A DNA stretch of 64,000 nt, taken from positions 62,001 to 126,000 of the forward strand of contig NZ_JARBTK010000006.1 in NCBI RefSeq assembly GCF_029240215.1, given 5' to 3'. This DNA is from Chryseobacterium sp. GTDB lineage: Bacteria > Bacteroidota > Bacteroidia > Flavobacteriales > Weeksellaceae. The position numbers were made by a program, and so were the translations under genes. The number at the start of each line of letters is the position of its first letter. The first letter of the stretch is position 1. Positions 50,588-58,568 of the stretch are shown here, one piece after another. The notes beneath the pieces were generated by a model. The model worked only from the letters and a program-made list of their open reading frames with translations, did no database searches and was not told the origin of the DNA.

Positions 50588-51216
50588 TTAATCTTTATGT
50601 TTTTTGTCAACTTTTTTACTATTCCAAATTGGATTTGTTCATTCTCAATTTTTTCATATAAATATGTCTCATCTTCAATTTTTAGAATTCTTACCAAAAA
50701 TTCAGGATTATCTTTCAATAATTCCACACTATCTCCTGTGGGAACAACTGTGTAGTCTCCATAATCATACCATGTTATTTTACCGTTGTAAGTCTTTCCT
50801 TCAAAGGTTTCATACTGCATGTTGTCTTTCCTTTCAAAATTATATAATGAAGAGTATCCTAGAATTTGCAGAGTGAATTTTCCATTTTTAAATTTTTCTG
50901 CATTAAGTTTGGGATTATAATCCAAACATTTATTTGGAAATAACTCTTTTGCGCTATTACTATTTAGATAAATTGCATCAGTTAAAGATTTACAACCATT
51001 CTCCTTTTCACCAATTATAATTTGTAAGTATCCTTTAAAATATAATGCAGCCAGGTTTTTAGGATTTATTTTTAGTGACTTATCAAGGTTAATAATTGCA
51101 TTTTCGAAATCTTTATCTTGAATATTCTTCATCGCCAAACTCATTAAATCTGGTGATTGGTTCTGATTTTGTCCTAAAAACAAAACAGGTAAAAATAAAA
51201 GTAATATTTTTTTCAT
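50584..51216 (-). CDS. TPR-containing secreted protein
   Basis: Signal peptide MKKILLLFLPVLFLG; ENAIINLDKSLKINPKNLAALYFKGYLQI; start trimmed. Confidence 0.78.
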   Translation of the reverse strand: MKKILLLFLPVLFLGQNQNQSPDLMSLAMKNIQDKDFENAIINLDKSLKINPKNLAALYFKGYLQIIIGEKENGCKSLTDAIYLNSNSAKELFPNKCLDYNPKLNAEKFKNGKFTLQILGYSSLYNFERKDNMQYETFEGKTYNGKITWYDYGDYTVVPTGDSVELLKDNPEFLVRILKIEDETYLYEKIENEQIQFGIVKKLTKNIKIK

Positions 51217-51264
51217 AAGATATGCAAATGTATATAAAACCAGAGCCAAAATAGATAAAGGTTT

Positions 51265-51286
51265 ATCCTTCGTCAGAATGACAAAA
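51265..51286. repeat. half-copy of dispersed intergenic palindrome
   Basis: ATCCTTCGTCAGAATGACAAAA. Confidence 0.5.
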
Positions 51287-51294
51287 ATAAAGTA

Positions 51295-51798
51295 TTATTT
51301 TTTCAAACTAAAAACCAAATTATCCGGAAAACCCTCATCAGTTCTTCCCTCTTGCAAAATAAAATCGTGTTTCAGAAGAAGTCCTTTCGAGTTTTCGTTA
51401 AACTTATTGGTGAAAGCTAAAATCTCCTGCAAATTTAATTCATTAAAACCAAAATTTAAAACGGCAGTCAAAACTTCAGACATGATTCCTTTTCGGTGAT
51501 GATCGGGCAATAATTCATAACCAACTTCTGCTTCTGTTCGGTCTTCAGAAAAATTCCAGAGACAAATTGTTCCGATGAGATTTTGTTGATTATTGTATGA
51601 GATTCCCCAATAGAGAGATTCATTATTCCGAATCCTTTTTTTGATCGTTAAAATAAAGTCAAGCGCATCATAATTTGTTTTTGGTGGAATTCTTTTTACA
51701 AATTGATTGACAATTTCATTGCTTCTGATTTTTAAAATATCCTCTACATGGCTTTCATCAATTTCCTTTAAAGTCAAACGATCGGTTTCTATTCTCAT
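51295..51798 (-). CDS. GNAT-family N-acetyltransferase (RimJ-like)
   Basis: MRIETDRLTLKEIDESHVEDILKIRSNEIVNQF; YELLPDHHRKGIMSEVLTAVLNFGF. Confidence 0.92.
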   Translation of the reverse strand: MRIETDRLTLKEIDESHVEDILKIRSNEIVNQFVKRIPPKTNYDALDFILTIKKRIRNNESLYWGISYNNQQNLIGTICLWNFSEDRTEAEVGYELLPDHHRKGIMSEVLTAVLNFGFNELNLQEILAFTNKFNENSKGLLLKHDFILQEGRTDEGFPDNLVFSLKK

Positions 51799-51911
51799 AT
51801 CTCAAATTTAATAAAAACTAAACCATGAGAGAAAAAGTTTTTTATAAATACATTAGAAAATAAAACTTATTTAATTTTTTATTTTTGTGATCCAGATAAA
51901 TTAAACATAAA

Positions 51912-51995
51912 GTTTGTCATCCCGTACGGATCTAAACTCGAATCTTTCCAATCTATTCTCTAATACTAAGCCGAGATCCCTACGGGATGACAAAC
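51912..51995. repeat. full (variant) copy of dispersed intergenic palindrome
   Basis: GTTTGTCATCCCGTACGGATCT...GAGATCCCTACGGGATGACAAAC. Confidence 0.8.
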
Positions 51996-52128
51996 TGTGT
52001 GGTAAAAATTTAACTTAAAAAAAACTAATGTATTAAATTTTGAAATTTTTGTGGTTAAATAAAATGTAAAGAAACTCATTTTCAAACACCACAACATCAC
52101 ATTCACATTTTCTCACTAAATTTGCACT

Positions 52129-54276
52129 GTGTATATAAATAAAGAAGATTTAAACGAATTAGAGTTTCCGCAATTACTCGCGGAAATTGCTCCTTTTGCA
52201 TATTCTCCGAAAACGAGAGAAAAAATCCTTGAGCTTCGTCCGATGAAAATTGATGAGGCTGAACTTTCGCTGAAAAAAACTTCAGAATACCTGTCGAGTT
52301 TTGAAAGTTCAAATGCGATCCCGTTTGATGAATATGAAGATATTGAGAGCGAACTGAAACTAATGCTGATTGAGAATTACCGTCTCGAAAACTCAGCTTT
52401 CATCAAAATAAAAACCCTTACCGAACAAATAGGAAAACTTCAGAAATTTTTCCCAACGATGCCCGATACTTTTCCGAATCTGATGAATGATGCTTCTGCT
52501 TTGGAATATAAAAAAGAAATCATTGATAAAGTTGACAAAGTTTTTAACCGTTTTGGAGAAGTAAAAAGTGAAGCTTCACCAATTCTGAAAACCTTGAGAG
52601 CCGAAATTCAGGTGTCGAAAAAAGCAATTCAGGAAAATTTCAACAGAGTCTTATTCAATTACAGTCAGAGTGATTTTCTGGATGACATCCGTGAAAGTAT
52701 TATTGAAGACCAAAGAGTTTTGGCGGTAAAATCTGCTTATAAAAAACGGGTTCCGGGAAGAGTTTTAGGACTTTCAAAAACAGGATCTATTACTTTTATT
52801 CAGCCGGACAGCGTTGTGAAGCATTACTTCAAGCTCCGTGAAGATCAGGAAGAAGAAAAGAAAGAAATTGACAAAATCCTGAGGCAGCTTACCGCAGAAT
52901 TAGCGGTTTTCCAGCCACAGCTTTGGAGATATCAGATTTATATTTTTGATTTAGATTTAACGAGAGCCAAAGCAAAATTCGGCGAGTTGGTGAATGGTAT
53001 TTTACCGAAAATTAACCGTCATAAAACTTTAAAGCTGAGAGAAGCTTATCATCCATTACTATGGTTGAGAAATAAAGCTGAAAATAAAACTATTTTCCCA
53101 CAAACATTAAGCTTGACGGAGCATAACAGAATCATCTGTATTTCCGGACCGAATGCTGGTGGAAAATCAATTACACTGAAAACTGTAGGATTGCTTCAAC
53201 TGATGATTCAAAGCGGAATTCTGGTTCCTGCGCATCCAAAATCCGAGATGTTTTTCTTTGATAAAATCATGACCGATATTGGTGATAATCAATCTATTGA
53301 AAATCATCTTTCGACCTACTCTTCAAGATTAAAGAAAATGGGAGGAATCATCCGTGAATCTGATCCGGAAACACTTTTACTGATCGATGAGTTCGGAACA
53401 GGATCTGATCCTGAACTGGGTGGTGCTTTAGCCGAAAGTTTCCTTGAGTTTTTCTATGACAAAAAGAGTTTTGCGATCATTACTACGCATTACACCAACA
53501 TCAAATTGGTTGTAGAACAGCTTCCAAATGCTATTAATGCAGCAATGCTTTTTGACGAGGAAACTCTGGAACCGATGTACAAACTCGAGGTCGGGCAAGC
53601 CGGAAGCTCATTCACCTTTGAAGTTGCGGAAAAGAATAAAATCCCAAGATTTATCATTCATTCTGCGAAGAAAAAAGTGGAACATGACATCGTTAATTTA
53701 GATAAAACCATCGTCAAACTTCAACAGGAAAAATATGAAGTTGAAAAACTGAAAACCGATCTTGCCGAAAGGAAAGGTTCTGTGGAAGATAAACGCGACA
53801 ATCTTCAGAAACTGAACGAGCAGCTTCAGCAAAAACTTTTCAATTTCCAGAAACTGTATGAAGATGAGCACAGAAAACTTCAGTTCGGGACAAAGATTGA
53901 AGGTTTTATCGACAGTTACGTAAAAGGAAAATCACGAAAAGATGTAGTGAAAGATTTTGTAAAAATTCTTGAGCAGGAAAAGTTCAGAAAAATCGGGGCT
54001 GATAAAGATGAAACAAAACGTCTTCAGATTGTCAAAAGAAAAATCACTCAACAATTAAAAAAAGAAGATGTAATTGAAAAAATTTCTGAAACGAACGATA
54101 AAATTGAGGAAAAACGTAAAACCGACCGTGCTGTGTGGATGAAAATCGGACAACGTGTAAGAATTACAGGAAGTACAAGTGTCGGAACTATTGAAACGAT
54201 TTCTAAAAACAAAGTGACTGTCAATTACGGAAGCTTTAAAACCGTGATCAGTTCTGATGAATTGGAAAGAATTTAA
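52129..54276 (+). CDS. MutS2-family DNA-binding ATPase/endonuclease
   Basis: ICISGPNAGGKSITLKTVGLLQLM; LLLIDEFGTGSDPELGGALAESFLEFF; GTG start at 52129. Confidence 0.93.
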   Translation: MYINKEDLNELEFPQLLAEIAPFAYSPKTREKILELRPMKIDEAELSLKKTSEYLSSFESSNAIPFDEYEDIESELKLMLIENYRLENSAFIKIKTLTEQIGKLQKFFPTMPDTFPNLMNDASALEYKKEIIDKVDKVFNRFGEVKSEASPILKTLRAEIQVSKKAIQENFNRVLFNYSQSDFLDDIRESIIEDQRVLAVKSAYKKRVPGRVLGLSKTGSITFIQPDSVVKHYFKLREDQEEEKKEIDKILRQLTAELAVFQPQLWRYQIYIFDLDLTRAKAKFGELVNGILPKINRHKTLKLREAYHPLLWLRNKAENKTIFPQTLSLTEHNRIICISGPNAGGKSITLKTVGLLQLMIQSGILVPAHPKSEMFFFDKIMTDIGDNQSIENHLSTYSSRLKKMGGIIRESDPETLLLIDEFGTGSDPELGGALAESFLEFFYDKKSFAIITTHYTNIKLVVEQLPNAINAAMLFDEETLEPMYKLEVGQAGSSFTFEVAEKNKIPRFIIHSAKKKVEHDIVNLDKTIVKLQQEKYEVEKLKTDLAERKGSVEDKRDNLQKLNEQLQQKLFNFQKLYEDEHRKLQFGTKIEGFIDSYVKGKSRKDVVKDFVKILEQEKFRKIGADKDETKRLQIVKRKITQQLKKEDVIEKISETNDKIEEKRKTDRAVWMKIGQRVRITGSTSVGTIETISKNKVTVNYGSFKTVISSDELERI

Positions 54277-54333
54277 TGAACGAAATAGCTCATTTTAGAG
54301 AGGAATAAAAAAGCATGTGTGATTTTTAAAAAC

Positions 54334-54390
54334 GGACGCCAGCTTTTTCGAAATGGACGCCAGCTTTTCTAAAATGCAGGCGTGCTTTTC
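54334..54390. repeat. short tandem repeat, unit about 21 bp (GGACGCCAGCTTTTYNNAAAT)
   Basis: GGACGCCAGCTTTTTCGAAAT | GGACGCCAGCTTTTCTAAAAT | degenerate GCAGGCGTGCTTTTC. Confidence 0.8.
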
Positions 54391-54503
54391 ACCCAATCCT
54401 CGAATGCTTTTATAGAAGTCGTAGGTAGCATTTCAAAAATGACTTCCCATAATACAAAAAAGAGGGTGTTTACAAGCACTCTCTTTTTTATTACTTTTGA
54501 AAA

Positions 54504-54782
54504 ATGCTAAACGATTTTAAAATTTTATGGATTTTTTACCGAAAGCTGCTGATTCCGGCGGTATTGTTTTCTGTATTGATGGCATTTCAGATAGGAATCA
54601 GTTATGAAAGTTTCGGATTGTGTTTTATTGTGCTTCTTCCTTGCTTTCATTATTTTATTTATGAATTGAGATTTAAAAACGAATATCATTTCTATGCTAA
54701 TTTCGGGTTTTCAAAATTATTTCTTTGGATTATAACTTTATCTTTCGGTTTAATTATAAAAATAATCACACGTTTTTTATGA
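54504..54782 (+). CDS. small membrane protein (92 aa) coupled to an ABC ATPase
   Basis: Two to three hydrophobic segments; overlaps the ATPase start by 4 nt (ATGA). Confidence 0.75.
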   Translation: MLNDFKILWIFYRKLLIPAVLFSVLMAFQIGISYESFGLCFIVLLPCFHYFIYELRFKNEYHFYANFGFSKLFLWIITLSFGLIIKIITRFL

Positions 54783-55441
54783 GTACGCTTCATATTGACA
54801 GCATCACAAAATCATTTGGTGAAAAGAAAATTCTACAGGATATTTATTTAGGTTGTAAAACCGGTGAAATTGTAGGAATTCTGGGAAGAAACGGTTCCGG
54901 CAAATCAACGCTTTTCAAAATTATATTCGGGATTATGAAAGGTGAAACTCAACATATAAAATTCAATGACATTCTTTTAAAAAACCAATCTGATCACAAA
55001 AACAGAATCTCATATTTACCACAATTTTCTTTTTTACCTAAAAATGTTAAGATCAAAAAGCTCATCGGATTATTTTGCAATAAGGAAAATTCAGCAAAAC
55101 TTTTATATTCAGAATTGCTTCAACCTTTCATTAATGAAATTCCTGGACAGCTTTCCGGTGGTGAGCTCAGAGTTTTGGAAGTTTTATTAATCATTTATTC
55201 AAAAGCCGAATTTATTTTACTTGATGAGCCTTTTCACAGTCTATCACCGAAAGTTGTTTCCGAGATAAAAAATATCATCAAAGAACAGTCTCAAAATAAA
55301 GGTTTCCTAATTTCAGATCATCAATATCTGGATGTTCTGGATGTTTCAGAAAGTATTTATCTGCTTTCAGATAGCCATTTAAAACCAATAAAAGATTTAA
55401 CAGAATTGAAAAGATATAATTATCTTCCGAAAAACATTTAA
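54779..55441 (+). CDS. ABC transporter ATP-binding protein
   Basis: GILGRNGSGKSTLFKIIFG Walker A; GQLSGGELRVLEVLLIIYSKAEFILLDEPF signature/Walker B; start trimmed to MSTLHIDS. Confidence 0.93.
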   Translation: MSTLHIDSITKSFGEKKILQDIYLGCKTGEIVGILGRNGSGKSTLFKIIFGIMKGETQHIKFNDILLKNQSDHKNRISYLPQFSFLPKNVKIKKLIGLFCNKENSAKLLYSELLQPFINEIPGQLSGGELRVLEVLLIIYSKAEFILLDEPFHSLSPKVVSEIKNIIKEQSQNKGFLISDHQYLDVLDVSESIYLLSDSHLKPIKDLTELKRYNYLPKNI

Positions 55442-55474
55442 TTTATATCTTTGAACTATAAATATTCTTTCCCA

Positions 55475-56272
55475 ATGACTTTCATCAACAAAGCGATTTA
55501 TTTATCGATATTCAGTATTTTTTCTTTTTCATTAATTAATGCACAGAATAAAGTTCCTTTCGGAGTGGTAAAAGCCACGGAAGGTTATGCGATGGTGCGT
55601 GTACATAAAGAAGATTATCGAAAAATCGTAGACAAAATCCGAATGAAAAAAGGAGATGTTTTTGTTTATGTGAAACCTGCTCCCGGCGAAACAGACTGGA
55701 TCTGGATCAAATATCCCGAAAAAGGTGAAATCGAAAAACCATTTGTAAGATATGACAGTCTGACGAAAGAAGGTATGGTCAATAAAGACCGTATCGCTTT
55801 TATCGACCAGCTTCCACAATACACTCCTACAAAGTCTAAAAACGGGAAGTCAATCATTTTCACAGACAATAACAATCCTAAAATTCCTACTGCACAAAGA
55901 AGTAAGGTTGTCATTGATATTTATCCGTCAAATGCAAGCTACCGGAAACAGGAAAAAGATGCAGCCGGAAACATCAAAACCATCGATAAAGTAAAACCAT
56001 GGGGAATTGATAAAGAATTGCCGCAAGGAATGACCGAAATCAAATCGATCAGAGTACAGCAACCCGGAAGAGGTTCTGTTTTTGTGAGAGAAGCCATTAA
56101 AAATATGTTCCAGCCTACTATGGATTTTGAAAACATCGGAGTAACTTCTATCGACGACGATCATATCTTCCTCTATATGATCAATGGTTCCGGAGCGAAT
56201 AGATACACGTCGCTTTGGACTATCAAGGAAGGAAAAGTAATCAGCCAGATTATTTTTAAAAATCCTGAATAA
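55475..56272 (+). CDS. secreted hypothetical protein
   Basis: Signal peptide MTFINKAIYLSIFSIFSFSLINAQ; start trimmed. Confidence 0.75.
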   Translation: MTFINKAIYLSIFSIFSFSLINAQNKVPFGVVKATEGYAMVRVHKEDYRKIVDKIRMKKGDVFVYVKPAPGETDWIWIKYPEKGEIEKPFVRYDSLTKEGMVNKDRIAFIDQLPQYTPTKSKNGKSIIFTDNNNPKIPTAQRSKVVIDIYPSNASYRKQEKDAAGNIKTIDKVKPWGIDKELPQGMTEIKSIRVQQPGRGSVFVREAIKNMFQPTMDFENIGVTSIDDDHIFLYMINGSGANRYTSLWTIKEGKVISQIIFKNPE

Positions 56273-56349
56273 TTCACCTATTTATCATTATTTTTGCATC
56301 CGGAAAGTCTTTAGCTTTTGATATAATGCTTCTTGCTGATAATTTTCCG

Positions 56350-56505
56350 GGAAATTGGTTCTGCCTAACCGCAGATGAAAAGGGAATCGTGTGAAAGTCA
56401 CGAACTGTCGCGCAACTGTAAAGTAACCAAAGTCTTTATTAAAAACCACTGTGCAAAACGCATGGGAAGGAAATAAAGATGTTACAAGTCAGGAGACCTG
56501 CCATT
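56350..56505 (+). ncRNA. cobalamin (B12) riboswitch
   Basis: Conserved core GAAAAGGGAAT..GTGAAAGTCACGAACTGTCGCGCAACTGTAA..CCACTG..CATGGGAAGG..AAGTCAGGAGACCTGCC (B12 box 56486-56502). Confidence 0.92.
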
Positions 56506-56632
56506 TTCTACAGACAAAAAACTTTCGCGATTTGAAGTTTGTTGATCTCATAGCTTACTTCAGGAATTTCTTGTTCCTGATCTGTCTGTTTGTTTCAATA
56601 TATTTCATTTTCGCTTTAATTAATAATGAAAT

Positions 56633-57016
56633 ATGACTACAGAAGAGAGAATTGAAGCTTCCGAGACCCGAATCTTTAAAGCGGTTTTCCCAAACACGAC
56701 CAATCATTACGACACCCTTTTCGGTGGAACGGCAATGCAGCTGATGGATGAAGTTGCATTCATTACAGCGACCCGTTTTGCGAGAAAAAGAGTGGTAACC
56801 GTAAGCAGCGATAAAATCGATTTTAAAAAACCAATTCCCGCGGGAACAATTGTCGAGCTAATCGGAAAAGTAGCACACGTTGGAAAAACCAGTATGAAAG
56901 TCAATGTGGAAATATACACCGAGCAAATGTATTCTTACGAAAGAGAAAAAGCTATCGTAGGTGATTTTACTTTTGTGGCGATTGATGAATTTAAGAAACC
57001 AATTCAAATACTATAA
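56633..57016 (+). CDS. acyl-CoA thioesterase (hotdog fold)
   Basis: VFPNTTNHYDTLFGGTAMQLMDEVAFITATRFARKRVVTVSSDKIDFKKPIPAGTIVEL. Confidence 0.93.
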   Translation: MTTEERIEASETRIFKAVFPNTTNHYDTLFGGTAMQLMDEVAFITATRFARKRVVTVSSDKIDFKKPIPAGTIVELIGKVAHVGKTSMKVNVEIYTEQMYSYEREKAIVGDFTFVAIDEFKKPIQIL

Positions 57017-57025
57017 ATTCAGGCT

Positions 57026-57054
57026 GGTTTCGGCGGGCTTTGCCCGCCGAAACC
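57026..57054. terminator. GC-rich perfect hairpin (GGTTTCGGCGGGC TTT GCCCGCCGAAACC), bidirectional terminator
   Basis: 13-bp perfect stem followed by TTATTTTT, between convergent genes. Confidence 0.85.
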
Positions 57055-57077
57055 TTATTTTTAAAAACTTTAAAAAA

Positions 57078-57311
57078 TTAGATATCATCTGAAATTTCCA
57101 GCCGAATATCAATAGGAATCGTAGTGATGATCAGAATATTATTTTCTTCTTCCCGCATTTCTACGTGGGCATCAGAAAAACTTCCGTCCGGATTTTTTTT
57201 CTTAATGTTAATATCTTTTACATTCAAAAATTTTTTAGGGATCAAAAGTGTATAGTTATTTTCACTTTGATGGTAGTTTAGCTCTTCTCTGTTATAATCT
57301 TTTGTCTGCAT
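57078..57311 (-). CDS. hypothetical protein (77 aa)
   Basis: Intact small ORF in intergenic space. Confidence 0.55.
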   Translation of the reverse strand: MQTKDYNREELNYHQSENNYTLLIPKKFLNVKDINIKKKNPDGSFSDAHVEMREEENNILIITTIPIDIRLEISDDI

Positions 57312-57379
57312 AACTTTTTTAAGCTATACAACAATCTGTACACCAAAGTTTTAGGTTTAACCGGAATTTTCAGAAAAAC

Positions 57380-57970
57380 TCATTTCAAAACCTTCTCGGT
57401 TTCAAGATTTTTGATCATTAAAAATTGAAAAGCCTCTCCCATTTCGTCAGAAGCCCTGCTGATTGCATTTTCGAGCATATTCCTTACCTGTTTTTCGGTT
57501 ACTGCAGCTTCTGTCCAGCTTTTTCCTGAAGTGTGTGAATTGAGAATGAAAGGCATTATTCTGTCAATGGCACAGGCAAAAATCGCATCAGGAGTTTGCT
57601 CTTCCTCAAATTCGAGCCAGAGATTAAAAAACTCCGAACGAATAGGTTCGTCTAAAATTCCGAATATATTTTGGGCAGAAATTTTTTCTCTTTCAAATTT
57701 CCCAACCATTGCGGCTTCGTCAAAAAGAAAGGTATCTCCTGCTTCAATTTCAACCAAATCATGAATTGAAAGCATTCTGATGACTCTCAACAAATCGATA
57801 TCTGCTCTGTTTTTAGCGTAGGGAAAAAGAATCTGAGCCAAAATTATAATCTGCCATGAATGTTCGGCTGTATTTTCCCTTCTGGAGTCGTCAGCATTGT
57901 AATTTCTTCTTTGTACGTTTTTTAAAGCGTCAATTGCGACGATAAAATCAATTTCTTTTTGAATTTTCAT
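57380..57970 (-). CDS. HD-domain phosphohydrolase (YfbR-like)
   Basis: NTAEHSWQIIILAQILF; MLSIHDLVEIEAGDTF. Confidence 0.92.
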   Translation of the reverse strand: MKIQKEIDFIVAIDALKNVQRRNYNADDSRRENTAEHSWQIIILAQILFPYAKNRADIDLLRVIRMLSIHDLVEIEAGDTFLFDEAAMVGKFEREKISAQNIFGILDEPIRSEFFNLWLEFEEEQTPDAIFACAIDRIMPFILNSHTSGKSWTEAAVTEKQVRNMLENAISRASDEMGEAFQFLMIKNLETEKVLK

Positions 57971-58226
57971 GCCTCAAAAATAAGAATTATCATGAAAATC
58001 TCAGTTTTTAGAATAAGAATAGAACAAAAATAAATTATTTAAAAATATGAATTTAAATTTATTCTACTGATTATCAAATATTTAAGTAAATACTAAAAAT
58101 AATTTCACTACTTTGTATTGCATATTACCATTTTAATTACATATCTTTGTAATGTAGAATCAGAGAAAGTTTAACTAGCTAGAAACAAAAACTGATTTGA
58201 TATAACTAATTAACAAACTTATAAAG

Positions 58227-58556
58227 ATGAATACTGAAAATACCAAAGCGCAAATGCGAAAAGGGATTCTGGAATTCTGCATTTTAAGCCTCATCAACAA
58301 TCGCGAAATGTACGTTTCTGATTTAATAGATGAACTGAAAAAAGGAAAACTGGATGTAGTGGAAGGAACCCTCTATCCTCTTTTGACCCGATTGAAAAAC
58401 GGAGAATTTCTCTCTTACAGATGGGAAGAATCTACGGGAGGACCGCCAAGAAAATATTACCAAATCACAGAAAAAGGCAAAACTTTTTTAGCTGAACTGC
58501 AAAATACCTGGAAAGAACTGACAGATTCTGTAAACCAAATCACTCAAAAAATTTAA
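58227..58556 (+). CDS. PadR-family transcriptional regulator
   Basis: QMRKGILEFCILSLINNREMYVSDLIDEL..VEGTLYPLLTRLKNGEFLSYRWEESTGGPPRKYYQITEKG. Confidence 0.95.
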   Translation: MNTENTKAQMRKGILEFCILSLINNREMYVSDLIDELKKGKLDVVEGTLYPLLTRLKNGEFLSYRWEESTGGPPRKYYQITEKGKTFLAELQNTWKELTDSVNQITQKI

Positions 58557-58568
58557 AAAACAAAAGCT

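Noticed and set aside
55532-56164. Four minus-strand ORFs opposite the secreted protein
   Set aside because: Mutually overlapping antisense frames; no domain evidence
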